Origin: Thereva unica
Taxonomy: Eukaryota; Arthropoda; Insecta; Diptera; Therevidae
Length of the DNA stretch: 64,000 nt
Reading direction: 5' to 3'
Assembly (NCBI GenBank): GCA_949987705.1
Contig: OX465286.1
Coordinates: 19,791,676-19,855,675, forward strand
The translations under genes and the position numbers were made by a program. Under the pieces are notes generated by a model. It did not search any database and was not told where the DNA came from. It saw only the letters and a program-made list of their open reading frames with translations. Positions 1 to 11,317 of this stretch are shown here, piece by piece. How positions within the stretch are numbered: position 1 is the stretch's first letter; each line of letters starts with the position of its first letter.

Positions 1-135
1 AACATATAATTGACAACCATATCTAATAATACAAATGACAGAAATAACCAATCGAATTAGTGTGTACAGTTGTTAGTTTTGAAATAGTTTGAAACCACAT
101 AAACCGATAACCAAGTCGGTGTGTACATGCTATTA

Positions 136-1333
136 GGCTGGTCGTCCACTGGAAGCGTATTCGAGCGGCTACGCGCTTCGGAGCGGTTACAGGCGGCTAC
201 AAGCGGCTTTGAGATACGCGGCTACACGCTACAGGGGTCGTCCACTACAAGCTTTTCATGCTGCTCAGTTTGAAGTGAATTTGACATAATAATTTTGTGA
301 TTTGTAAATATAGAAGGCTTTTAGTACAGTTAAATTAAGCCGAAAAAAGCGGAATAGCGGAAATGATTGGGTACAGGCTGTAAATTGGCACAGATCTTCC
401 ATTTAGGGTTCTCAATAAGGGGTTATAATACAAAATCACAATTTTATTCGTTTTTTAGCATTTCGCTCATGCTGTCAACCTACATATGTTCTAAATGGAG
501 TTACTCAAGTTCCTGTTATTTATATCAAATAAAAGAATACGCATTCACCTAAAAGATGAGTCTAAATATATTGCTTTACGATAATTAGTAAACTAGTTAT
601 TCAACTCTAAATAAATTAAAACAAAATACATTTTTTTTTTCGTAAACACCCTGTATTTTAATAGTTAACCCCCTCTCTAGAACAATATTTTCTCCAAATA
701 CATCCAGGAATCATCCCTAAAAAAATTAACAACGTAGTTCAACTTGAACGTCTGATAACCTATACAAGTCGTGAATGCGTGCATATGAGTATTTTAAATC
801 TTTAAAACGGTGATATATCTTAAATGGCAATTCGTACGGGAAAATGTATAATAACTTTTTTAGTAGAGACTCGCATGATCTACAAACTTTGTGAACATTA
901 TTTTATTATAGGACTTACGGTTTCAGATATATTTGCAAAAAACTGATATATTGACCCTAAAACCCCCTAAAAAATGAGCTTCCCGGGGTAGAAAATCGGT
1001 AGACTTTAGAACCCCTTATTGAGAACCCTAAAAGGAAGCTCTATGCCAATTTTCAGCCTGTACCCAATCATTTCCGCTATTTTTACAATTTTTCTTGTAC
1101 TATTTGAAGAAAATTATTTCCTGATTCGAGCGGCTACGCGCGACCGATCCAAATTAATTTGGATTCGCGCGGCACGCTCGAATACGCCTATAGCCGCCCG
1201 CTCGAAGCCGCTTGCAGTGGACGATGTTTGTATGAAATTCTTTATGTTGGATCTATCGCGCATAGCCGCGTGTAGCCGCTCATGTAGCCGAAGCGCGTAG
1301 CCGCTCGAATACGCTTCCAATGGACGACCAGCC
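136..1333. mobile_element. TTA-flanked foldback DNA element (PIF/Harbinger-like TSD)
   Basis: The left end GGCTGGTCGTCCACTGGAAG and its reverse complement at 1333 form terminal inverted repeats of about 50 bp with few mismatches. TTA flanks both sides (133-135, 1334-1336). Inward the arms carry many copies of GCGGCTAC and CGTCCACT in both directions. A second inner inverted pair lies at about 340-430 and 1000-1095 (GAAATGATTGGGTACAGGCT). A 3-bp TTA duplication is typical of PIF/Harbinger elements. No transposase is seen, so it is a non-autonomous element, about 1.2 kb. Confidence 0.75.
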
Positions 1334-1525
1334 TTAAGGATCTCGACTACGCGGATGATATCTGTTTGCTGGCCCACAGACACCAGGACCTCAAAAACAT
1401 GTTAAACAATTTGGCAACATAAAGTAGTCCAGCAGGCTTAAGGCTAAATCTGAATAAAACTAAAGAAATGCGGATAAATGTAAACACAATTGAACGGACA
1501 GCGCTGAATAACTGTGACGTGGAAC

Positions 1526-3718
1526 CAGCGTTACCGTTCTACTACATATGTAGTAGTTTTACTACCTTTTTAGAAAAAAATGATCATACACTACACTACT
1601 ACATCAAGTTAACATTCTACTACCTTTTTTTGATAATTCTATTTTTTTTTATTTATGGCTAAATCGATCGCAGCCTTAGAATAAAAAACTACAGTAAAGG
1701 CCCTCACCTACATTTATATAAAAGAACGGCTGGACCGATTTTTAAGATTTTTGATTTGTTGGATTTGTCTTCGTCTCGAATTGGTGAATAACTATTAAAA
1801 CATCGGATATTTGACGAAAAAATATTTATGAAGAAAATTCATTTTTTCATACATTTTGTATGGAACGGCTTTTTTGGTGATATTACGATATGTGAGTTTC
1901 AATGAGGCGATTTGGGCTATATTAGATATTATTCCCATTTATGAGCGTCATCCCACTGTTGCACATTTTGCAGTTCATCTTGAGAATTTTCATCGAGTTT
2001 ATTTCAACGCATCGAACGATGTTCAACTTGCTGAAACACAACGAGAACTTTGGCCAGTTTCTTTTCGATTTGCCAAAGCGATCCGTTTGCAGATGCCACG
2101 AAATTTCAACTTCGGAAGCAAGGCGATGCATTCTACTGATGCTCTTGGTCGCATTTGCAGAATTCATCCGAACAATGACGAATGCTTCTACTTGCGGTTG
2201 TTGCTCGTGAATGCTCGTGGGCCGATATCATTTGAATCACTTCAAACTGTCAATGGTAAGATGTTTCCAACATTTCGTGCTGCATCAGCTAAATTTGGTT
2301 GAAAAAGATACTCATTGGGACATGATACTCGCTTAAGAAATTGTTTCTGCATCTCCATGTCAGATACGTTATATGCTATCATTAATTTGACATGGTTCCC
2401 ATCGAATCCATGTGAATTGTGTAACAAGTACAAGGATGACATGTCAGAAAACATTCGGAATTCGGTTCAGTTCAGGGAATCCCGTTCTCAAGGTGAATGA
2501 CGAGATACATATCCAGGCTTTGCTTTTGATCGAAGACATGTGTTACCTCATGTGTGACAGTTTGTTAGTCAAGTTAGGAATATCAACGCCATATCGTCAA
2601 ATGATCGACGCTTTCAATCAAGAATTGCAACGTGAACGTGATGCATTGACCCAATCGGTTCAAGCGAATGTGCAGCTGTTGAACACCCAACAGAAAGAAG
2701 TGTCCGATACGTTAATGAAGGCAATTGATTATGGTCATTGATTTTCGCCACTGTTCGTGCGTGATCCAAAATTGCTGTAGCAGTTGCTTCTTCTGGGATA
2801 ACGGCCGCTTTGCTAGAAGGATGCCGATGTTGAAATTACCGTTAATTCTTCAAACGACTGAAAAACCGATATGTAACATTGCGAAACACTAAGCAATGGC
2901 CAAAGTTTTGGTAGCAAGTAAAATCATCAACTGGGATGAATGCACAATGGCGCACAAACGCGCATTGGAAGCATTCAACGAAACTATGAAAGATCTGCGC
3001 TGAGACTCAAGTTGTTTTGCAGGTGTAATTATTCTACTGTCTGGCGATTTCAGCCAAACACTATCAGTCATTCCAAGATCCATAGCACTCGATAAAATAA
3101 ACTTTTACCTCAAATCATCGACTCTGTGGCGTTTTATGAAGACACGACGGTTGAGAACAAACATGCTAGTTGTCTTGCTAAACGATTCATCTGCCGAAGT
3201 TTTCTCTAAGCAATGGTAATGGTCGTGTTTCTGTGGATGAACCGAACGGATTGATTTCATTTCCGCTGAATTTTTGCAATTCAATAGCCGATTTGTCTTG
3301 CATTCACCATGACGATCAACAAATCACAAGGTGAATCCTAAAGTTTTTGTGGCCTGAATCTAGAAAATGATTATTTTTCTCACGGTGAATTGTGCGTAGC
3401 ATATTCACGTGTCGGCAAACCATTCGCTTCGTTCGTTCTCGCACCTGACAACAAAACAAAAAATGTCGCATATGTGCTTTAATGAAATGGAATCGACTCG
3501 ATTGCAACCCAGCTAAATAGTTAACAGAACATTTATCGATTCTGAGGCGGTATGAAGTTCGCCGGGTCAGCTATAGCTATTTAAGCTATATGCGTAAATT
3601 TTCGTAGTGACAATGGGGTATTTTAAAATTGATTTAAAATAAAAAAAAATTTGCTACCCCTTTTTTCAAAAAGGTAGTAGAGTTTACTACTTTCAAAATT
3701 CATCTTACGGTAACATTG
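1526..3718. mobile_element. hAT-like element with 8-bp TSD, containing a decayed Helitron
   Basis: CGTGGAAC occurs at 1518-1525 and again at 3719-3726. Between them the ends are CAGCGTTACCGT and, reversed, CAATGTTACCGT. An 8-bp duplication plus CA-x-x-G ends is the hAT pattern. Further inward both ends carry GTAGTAG/CTACTACC motifs in inverted orientation. The inside is occupied by Helitron-derived sequence, so the hAT part itself is non-coding. Confidence 0.6.
1690..3576 (+). mobile_element. Degenerate Helitron (helicase-domain remnant)
   Basis: Plus-strand frames with stops and frameshifts read as a Helitron Rep/helicase tail. 1950-2300 has VHLENFHRVYFN and CFYLRLLLVNARGPISFE, LQTVNGKMFPTF. 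2400-2740 has KDDMSENI and IEDMCYL. About 2900-3075 has WDECTMAHKRALEAFNETMK (helicase motif II, DE) and LSGDFSQTLSVIPRS (motif III). About 3310-3480 has TINKSQGESLK, CVAYSRVGKPFASFVLAPDN (motifs V/VI). Just after comes a GGCG...CGCC hairpin and GGGTCAGCTA, the usual 3' end of insect Helitrons (CTRR). The 5' end is not fixed. Clearly inactive. Confidence 0.78.
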
Positions 3719-3995
3719 CGTGGAACTGGTAGATAAATTCGGCTACCTCGGTAGCATTATTACAGAAAATGGTGGGGCAGAAGAAGACGTCAGTTCCAGC
3801 ATAAATAAAGCACGACGTGCACAGCGCCGGCCCTAGGGTAGAGCGAATGGAGCGGTCGCTCTAGGCGCCAGGTGGTAAGGGGCGCCAAAGTGAATGCGAA
3901 AAACAATTTCGAGCAAAAATTAAAATTTTGATGCCATTTTTTGAGGGCGTTGTTTGTAGTCTGTGTACTCATCGATATGAATCGAACACGGCTTC

Positions 3996-5636
3996 TAGTC
4001 CATTCAAAACGCGCGTTATGGTGTTCCAAAATAACACCGTTAAGAAAATCGAACCCTAAACGTTTTTGGGGTTGCTGATCACGAAAATCGAGGTCCCGCG
4101 GTCCTAAAATTAGGGCGTCACCCCTAAATATGCAAAAAACACCCCTTTTTAGGGGGTTTTCGCGATTATTTCAGTAATAATGAAAACTAATGCGATGAAA
4201 TGCACTTTTTTTAATATTTATTTGCGAAGGGGGTTGATTTGTACTAAATTAAGGCGAACTTTATGATAAGGAGTAGTCCTAAAGGGTCGAAACTACCCCT
4301 AAATTGGCGAAAAATGGCAAAAATTGTAAAAAAAAAATTTTCAAGTTTATGCTTCAAATTCGATTGTGGGCGTACTTTCAGGCAAAAATAAATTATTTTC
4401 AACCCTTAAGGGGTTAAAACTACCCCTACTATAATAAAAACAACTTTATATAAAAAAAAATTGCAAAAATTTTTTTTTTGCTTTTTGTTTGAAATTTGGT
4501 TCAAAAGGTATTATCAGCAAAAAATTAATTTTTTCAACTCTTAAGGGGGTAAAACTACCCCCACATTAAAATTGTAATTGGTACAAATTGAAATTTATTG
4601 TTTTGCATTAAAATTTTATATTTGATGAAATATTATTAAAACATTTGGAAAATTTTTAACCCTCTTAAAGGAGTTAAACCTTAGGGGTAAATTGAAAAAA
4701 AAAAAATTCTTTTCGTAGATTGCAATTATTTTTATATAAAGTTGTTTTTATTATAGTAGGGGTAGTTTTAACCCCTTAAGTGTTGAAAATAATTTATTTT
4801 TGCCTGACAGTACGCCCACAATCGAATTTGAAGCATAAACTTGAAAAAAAAAAATGTTTACAATTTTTGCCATTTTTGGCCGATTTAGGGGTAGTTTCAA
4901 CCCTTTAGGACTACCCCTTACCATAAAGTTCGCCTTAATTTAGTATAAATCAACCACCTTCGCAAAGAAATATTAAAAAAAGTGCATATCACCGCATTAG
5001 TTTTCATTATTACTGAAATAATCGCGAAACCCCCTAAAAAGGGGTGTTTTTTGCATTTTTAGGGGTGACGCCCTAGTTTTAGGACCGCGGGACCTCGATT
5101 TTCGTGATCAGCGACCCCAAAAACGTTTAGGGTTCGATTTTCTTAACGGTGTTATTTTGGAATACCCCCCACCCCCCTAGTTTTCAATGAACTATATTGT
5201 AGGGGTAGTTTTAACCCCTTAAGGGTTGAGAATAATTTATTTTTGCCTGACAGTACGCCCACAATCGAATTTGAAGCATAAACTTGCAAAATTTTTTTTT
5301 TTACAATTTTTGCCATTTTTCGCCAATTTAGGGGTAGTTTCGACCCTTTAGGACTACTCCTTATCATAAAGTTCGCCTTAATTTAGTACAAATCAACCCC
5401 CTTCGCAAATAAATATTAAAAAAAGTGCATTTCATCGCATTAGTTTTCATTATTACTGAAATAATCGCGAAAACCCCCTAAAAAGGGGTGTTTTTTGCAT
5501 TTTTAGGGGTGACGCCCTAATTTTAGGACTGCGGGACCTCGATTTTCGTGATCAGCGACCCCAAAAACCTTTAGGGTTCGATTTTCTTAACGGTGTTATT
5601 TTGGAACACCCCCCCCCGCGTTTTGAATGGACTATT
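3996..5636. repeat. Giant inverted repeat (arms about 420 bp) plus a third partial copy
   Basis: 4033-4440 and 4730-5160 are reverse complements with few mismatches. Shared marks are ACGGTGTTATTTTGGAA, CCCCTAAAAAGGGGTG and GCCTTAATTTAGTA. A further copy in the orientation of the right arm lies at about 5195-5615. The outermost flanks AGTCCATTCAAAACGCG (3996) and CGCGTTTTGAATGGACT (ending 5636) are also inverted. The block is rich in CCCCTTAAGGG-type short palindromes. No coding potential. A foldback-type transposon is likely. Confidence 0.72.
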
Positions 5637-6169
5637 CGGTTTGAATTAGCCTTCCATTGGTGATACGGAGCTCTGCCATGGGCGATCGTCCTTTCTCGCC
5701 GAGCTCGTGGTATCAATATAAAATTACCTTAAAAAAACTTTTGAAGTGGAGCACTTCTTAACGCTCCAAACATTTCTGGGGCTCCCACAGCTCCTAAAAG
5801 AACGACCTACAACGTCAGTTAGATATTTTTGGATCCATGCTTCAAGGTGTCGAATGTGGTCCCAGTGAAGGAAAGTTTTCGGGAATCTTCTTCAAGGAGG
5901 GCAGTCTGAGCCCGTAAACCCAGGGATGGAGTACGTTGAGATCACTCCTTCATTGGAAGATCTCCTTAGATCTCCTGCGCAAGTAAGGGCACCTAATCGG
6001 AGAGACGACTCGTAAAAACGACCGCTTTCAGAAGACGGGGTGGCGCAGCCCGAAAACGTTTTATGCGATAGTTGGAAGCTGACTACTCGTAGGGTCTGCG
6101 GGGCCCCCGTGGAAGAAAGGGATACCGATTTTCTTAATAAGTAGAGGGTTAGATCATCTGGATGTTCTC

Positions 6170-6900
6170 TAGGGCATAGGTTAGGTTAGATATGGCTAAG
6201 CTGTTGGTTTGAGCTCATACACTTAGGCCAAAGGGTAGGCCCATTTAGATGCCATAGTGATCCCACTTAAAACCTGATGTTCAAGTGTCGTTTCTTCGCT
6301 AAACCATCTCGAGGAAGTAAAAAATCTTCTAAGTTGAGAGATCCCTCTCCTTCTGCTTAGGGCTGGGCAGTGACAGAGGAGATGAAGTACACTTTCCTCC
6401 TCGCCCGGGTTCTTACAGCTTCTGCAAAAATCGTAGGTCTCAAGACCTAAACCCCTATCAGACAGTGTCCGGTCAACACTCCCACTATAGCTGAGAGGTT
6501 TTATCTACCGAGGCTCAGCAGCGAGGTGGTCCGTCTGAGATCATAAGAGGGCCAAGTTAATTTGGCCACGGCGTAGGGCATAATAACCCTGTGAAAAGAG
6601 CGAAGGCTTTGGCTATATGGTTTGAAAAGCCTTCAGAAAAGTCGGAAGTGTCAGAATTGGCATGTTTGTGACTAACAATCCGGAGACTCTTCTGACCACA
6701 AAATAACTAGTCTTCTAAGAAGTCTTCTGGAGGTGGAAGCCGAATTGGCTCAGGGCTCAATACAGCCCAGGTCAGTAGGGGTCGGTGCGCCCTTTATGAT
6801 GGGCCGCCTTAAGCCTTGGAAGGAGCAAGTCTTGCTGATGTAGACGGGAACAAGCTGCCGCGCATCCTTTTTGTAATCGAGTACTTTCCGACAGCACTGG
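6170..6900 (-). mobile_element. LINE fragment: Cys/His-box tail and 3' end
   Basis: Read on the minus strand, 6370-6480 encodes GLETYDFCRSCKNPGEEESV, LHLLCHCPALSRRR: a Cys/His finger almost identical to the LINE tail at 59.4 kb. The element ends near 6180 in TAACCTAACC, also like the 59.7-kb copy. Its body toward higher coordinates is damaged; the piece SSFGPLFFNIMPVLSE (about 6870-6930) may be RT-derived. Sequence 5637-6170 has no recognisable coding. Confidence 0.65.
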
Positions 6901-6941
6901 CATTATGTTAAAGAATAGGGGTCCAAAAGAAGACCCTAAGG

Positions 6942-7498
6942 CAGCGATGTCCAACAGAAATTCGTTTGTAGCCATAATCGCTATTTTAAAATAATTTCAT
7001 TCGCCACATTAAAAATAAATATAAAAAATATGTTTTATGAACGTTTTTTTTATGAAATTCATTACATATATGTATATTGTATCATTGTAGTTATTATTAA
7101 GATAAAAAAATCCGAAAATTCTTAATGTGATGTTTGGCCTCTCGACTCTTCGTTTCTAAGAAATTCGTTCTGGATTTGAAGCAAAAGCATATCTGATTCA
7201 AAGTTACGCCGGTCCAAACTTGCATATTATTGCTTGAGATAACTGGGGGGAAATGGTGATTGGTGGAAAGGATCTTGCATGAGTTGGAAACCCGGACTGA
7301 ATTTTTCAATATCAACAAAACGATTTTCAACTTTTCCGTGTAGTACCTGCAACCATCTGACATAACGCTGTGGTTTACAAAACTAGTTAATTTTTTTTAT
7401 TACTCGAAGAAATATGACATATTTCAATGTTGCATTCGCCACATGCATCTAGTCTATTCGCCACATGTGGCTAGTGGCGATGGAGTTGGACACTGCTG
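6942..7498. mobile_element. Non-autonomous hAT element, 557 bp, TSD CCCTAAGG
   Basis: CCCTAAGG occurs at 6934-6941 and 7499-7506. The ends are CAGCGATGTCCAAC and, inverted, CAGCAGTGTCCAAC. The interior is AT-rich with a GCCACATGTGGC stretch near the right end. The 8-bp duplication is intact, suggesting a relatively recent insertion. Confidence 0.78.
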
Positions 7499-8385
7499 CC
7501 CTAAGGGTTTAGGGGTGGAGAATACTCCACAAAGTGCACCACATAAAATAAGGATGGTGAACATTTTGGGCTGATGGCAGGAGAAGCTTCTTTTAACGAG
7601 AAGTCTCTTTCCGCACGTCGCGGAAGCAACTCTGAGAAAATATACTTCCTCTATTACCGCTACAGGCGGAACTGTGACCCTAAAACCACCATCGAAATCC
7701 TTATGGGGCCTCCAGCCTATAAAGGCTTGCAAAAGGAGAGATATATTCCCGTAAGGAAATGACAGGCCGGCAGCACTCGAAAAAAGTTTTATCTAGGACA
7801 ACTGGAAATACAATTTATGTGAAGTGAAAGCGTCGAACAAAGGGCGCCAAAAGATAATCGCTCCACTCTCAACAAGGGCTAGGGCCGGCGCTGGACGTGC
7901 ACATGCAGGACCGTTTCGCATATGGAGATCAACGCAGATCTCAACTAACACCAGATTGCGGCTGTTCAACTCCAACGTTAAGGCAGTTCTTTTGTACCAT
8001 TGCGAAACATGGAAAGTCACTCAATTCATCACAGGGCGCCTACAAGTCTTCATCAACAGGTGCCTGCTTCGTATCCTAAATATCCGCTGGCAAGATTGAA
8101 TTTCAAATGAAGAACTATGGCACCGTGCCGGCCAAGAAAGGATAGACGACCAAATCAGACGAAGGAAATGGAATTGGATTGGCCACACCTTGAGACGCGA
8201 AAAGAGAATCTAGCCAAACAGGCCCTTGACTGGTATCCGCGGAGTCGCGGGATTGTTGACCTGGATCCCGCAGGCTTGCGGGATTGACATTTTGATGCGG
8301 GATTGGATTCCCTATTCACAACCCATATTCTTCAAAGATATCATTATAACCACTTAAGTAAAAGCTAGAAATAAAAAAGCCACTT

Positions 8386-8490
8386 AATTTGATGTTCATA
8401 GACCTTGAGAAGGCTTTCGACACAGGGTATAGGAGAAATCTTGTTTTGTTAGCTCTAAGTTCTCGAGATTGAGCCCATTGAAGCATAATT
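8386..8490 (+). pseudogene. LINE reverse transcriptase fragment (motif A)
   Basis: The frame reads NLMFIDLEKAFDTGYRRNLV, the RT motif A (FIDLEKAFD) of RTE/R-type LINEs. It stops soon after. There is no clear continuation to the RTE pieces before it, where motif A should precede YADD, so this is a separate insertion or a rearranged part. Confidence 0.55.
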
Positions 8491-9590
8491 ATTCATGACG
8501 ATAACGACTAGACTATAGAGAGAACATAAGCTATTCTCGATTGTTCACTAGTGTAATTATATCAACATTACATAAGTATTAAAAAAATATATATTACATA
8601 CATGACAAAACAAGAGGTAGCCCTTTTCGAAATTATTATTACTCTTAACCACCCCGAAAATGTTAATTACTATTTCATAGGAAATTTTTAGGTAGATACA
8701 AAACGCTGCTGTCCCTTTTCTCTAAGTAAAATAGGCAAAAGTAGTCAATAAAATAAGACTATTTCTATGAATGTCGTCTTAAGTGGTTGACAATTACAAA
8801 GCACTAACATTGAAAGGTTGAAAAGTCATTTTGAAAAGACCACAGGTATATAAAATAAACGACAGTTTTATTACCGACTTTCACTTTGGAAAATCTTTCT
8901 TCATCGTAATTACTTTTACCTGGAAGAATTTTTGGAAATTACCCTCAACGTAAATTTAGGTGTTACCAGAAGTTACCATAGAATATGGAATTAAATGAAT
9001 TCTTAGGGTGGGTGGGAAGTTACAAACAATCCCTAATTTATTACAGTCTCTTGGAAATTACAAAACTGTGGCAAAACACAATTCACGCATTTCATTGGAC
9101 ACTGAAATTTAAAAACATGGTTGACAATGAAGTTTTGCTATTTTAAAATTTTTAAACTTGTTTTTAAAAGTAGCCCCGGGCTACGCCTTAATGTTTTTAA
9201 AAAGATCGAAATGGAGAAGAGCTTCATGAGCACCATCTAGTAAGGGTGCGATGTATGAAGCTGTTACGACACTTTTTTCAGTGTGTAGCTTTAGCTTTTT
9301 GAAAAAACCCTATACAGAGGCTCTGTCCATCTGTCTGTGTCCTTCTTTCATCTCTGAAAGCAAGTGTTGCCAGATCATTGGTGCCCTTCTCCCCTGAATG
9401 GCCTAGAAAGAGTTCGATATTCCGCTAAATCTCGTTATTTCTCCCCTAAATTTTTGAAACGTATGCTTACCAACACATTTCAAATTGGTTAGGTCATGAT
9501 CTACATTATAATATGAATTAGTAATAAATTTCAGAGGTTGATTTCATTTTTTCAGTTATTATCAATAGCATGTTAAATCAACATTTACTG
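8491..9590. other. No gene seen; AT-rich intergenic or distal sequence
   Basis: No coding, splice chain or structured RNA is recognisable. 9160-9350 contains AGCCCCGGGCTACGCC and a stretch ending GTCCATCTGTCTGTGTCC that reads like repeat consensus, but I cannot assign a family. Confidence 0.5.
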
Positions 9591-9591
9591 T

Positions 9592-10025
9592 GTTTCCATG
9601 AGCCGAGGTAGAGTTTTCGTTGAGTAAACAAAAAGCTTTTTCTCTCAAGTTAATTCGATGCTGTTTCTATTACAGAGTTTCCATGAGAGTTCAACCAGAA
9701 TTGAGCCCGAGCTATACGTCATGGAAACAGACACGGTTAAGAGAGTTAAAGACTTTCAACTCTACTTAACTCAACGAAAAGACGTAGGTTGAACTGAGTT
9801 CACGCACATAATTAAAAACGGCACACTGGCAAAGGTGCAAAAAGTGTAAATGTCGCCCCATAGAAGAGACATTATATTTAATAAATACTTTTAAAGAAAA
9901 ATTTATAATAAAATTGATGGAAAAAGATGACGGCGAAAGACGGGAGGCAGAAATGGAAACGCATAGAGTTAAGTCGTTGAGTTGAAGTCTCATTTCAACT
10001 CAACTCGACTCCAATGGAAACTTGG
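9592..10025. repeat. Foldback MITE, TTTCCATGAG/TTTCCATTGG ends
   Basis: Left GTTTCCATGAGCCGAGGTAG and right (reversed) GTTTCCATTGGAGTCGAGTT form imperfect inverted ends. TTGAGT/ACTCAA motifs recur inside in both directions. A second copy is at about 10808-11219, sharing GAGTTTTCGTTGAGTAAACA (one base differs). Confidence 0.5.
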
Positions 10026-10807
10026 TATAGAATTTTTCAAACTCTGTGACACAAAAAATTTGAGCAGTTCTGCGCACCTCGTTGCCAAATTTTATAAATA
10101 ATGTTCTATCATTTCCCCTCTTTTTAGTTAAAACGGCAACAAACGCTGAAAAAACTCAACAAAATAATTTGGGAAGGGATGCGCGCATGCCGAATGAATA
10201 AAGTTAATTTATCTTTCTATGTGTTGAGCAGAGCTTTTAAATACATGTAAAGCCCCTGCTCAACAAAGGCAGTTTATTCAACATAATAAGCATAATTTCA
10301 CTTTAATTATGCGAAATATTTCTCATTTCTAAATTTAAAATAATTTAAAAAAAATGCTGAAAAAATTCCTTTGAATAAATGAGCGTTTTCATTCATAAAC
10401 CGACAGTTCCCCGCAGTCGCAAGCAACACAACCTCCCCTGGCAGAAGCGCGTATGCGACTGGCAGGAAATGTCAACAATCTAGTAATCAAAGTGATAAAA
10501 ACACAAATTTCGTATTTTTTAGTAGAAATTACTACAAATTATTTCTGTAGCATATGTGTAAAATATAATAACCTTAAAATAAAAAAAATATATAAAAACG
10601 GGTGTTTTTCAGTCATAATTTGTAAATTTTTTAAGTAATCATTGAAGTCCCAGAAAGATACACCTCCCGGTAGCAATACGCAGTCGCGACTGATTACATG
10701 GCAACAAGTGATTTGATAGGAGGAGTTAACTGAAGCTTTTGTCTGAACTTTTAAACATTTTTAAGAGCTTAGCTGGGGAAGATGCGCGGGATGTCACGAG
10801 GTTTGAA

Positions 10808-11219
10808 AACAACTATACATGAGCAGAGATAGAACTTTCGTTGAGTAAACAGGGAGCTTTTTTCCTCGAGGTTAACTCAATGCTGTTTCCATGTCGGTTC
10901 TGAGTTAAAGTGACAGATAGGGCCTTTTCAAGAATGCAGGTTGCGTGCGCAATGACTTATTCAGCTACACACTCTCAATTGCTGAATAAGTCATTGCGCA
11001 CGCAACCTGCATTCTTGAAAAGGCCCATAATCAATTTTACATTGCGTTGGTATATGTACAGTTAAAGATACTCAAACACACACTTATACAAAACCCAGCT
11101 TAATTGGACTAATTTCATCGAGTTTTCTCAGATTTAACGAAACTTTAATCTTTAACGAAACTCAATCCCCATTTCCATGGGCGCTTAATCTCAGTAAACT
11201 CAGGGTAAACTCTGCATGG
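10808..11219. repeat. Second copy of the TTTCCATG foldback family, interrupted by a hairpin
   Basis: It begins CATGAGCAGAGATAGAACTT with TTCGTTGAGTAAACAGG, matching 9600-9640, and ends with CAGGGTAAACTCTGCATGG. The perfect hairpin at 10920-11026 lies inside it, and another starts at its right edge. It has diverged from copy one. Confidence 0.45.
10920..11026. repeat. Perfect 46-bp hairpin, 15-nt loop
   Basis: The arm 10920-10965 (GGGCCTTTTCAAGAATGCAG onward) is an exact reverse complement of 10981-11026. The loop is TACACACTCTCAATT. ATA flanks both sides. It looks like a tiny insertion element. Transcribed, it would fold into a near-ideal dsRNA stem. Confidence 0.85.
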
Positions 11220-11317
11220 AAACTCAGTTAAATTCCTTTCTTGTCTTCCTCTACTTCGGTCTTGCAAGACTATTTGACCGAAGAATCGGAAGACAAGAAA
11301 GGAATTTAACTGAGTTT
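11220..11317. repeat. Hairpin with 30-bp perfect arms
   Basis: 11220-11249 (AAACTCAGTTAAATTCCTTT onward) is an exact inverse of 11288-11317. An inner pair CTTCGGTC / GACCGAAG (11254, 11276) extends the stem after a short bulge. Confidence 0.82.

Larger units (their letters stand above)
3822..7893. mobile_element. hAT-like element with perfect 8-bp TSD (GACGTGCA), internally filled by other elements
   Basis: GACGTGCA lies at 3814-3821 and 7894-7901. The ends are CAGCGCCGGCCCTAG on the left and its inverse on the right, followed inward on both sides by GAGCGA/GGAGCGAT and GGCGCC motifs. This matches the common hAT end CAGxGCCGGCCCTA. No transposase is seen. The interior holds a large foldback (about 4000-5636), a minus-strand LINE tail (about 6170-6900) and a smaller hAT element. 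It interrupts the RTE-like ORF. Confidence 0.78.
1337..8230 (+). mobile_element. RTE-like non-LTR retrotransposon remnant, split by two hAT-type insertions
   Basis: Three plus-strand pieces join into one decayed RT C-terminus. Piece 1337-1525 has LDYADDICLLAHRHQDLK and LRLNLNKTKEMRIN (RT catalytic YADD box). Piece 3727-3821 has DKFGYLGSIITENGG and INKARRA. Piece 7902-8230 has RLRLFNSNVKAVLLYHCETW and LLRILNIRWQD, with stops, then a basic IRRRKWNWIGHTLRRE. This order is that of RTE-like LINE ends. The breaks coincide exactly with 8-bp target duplications of the inserted elements. It is a pseudogene copy. Confidence 0.7.
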
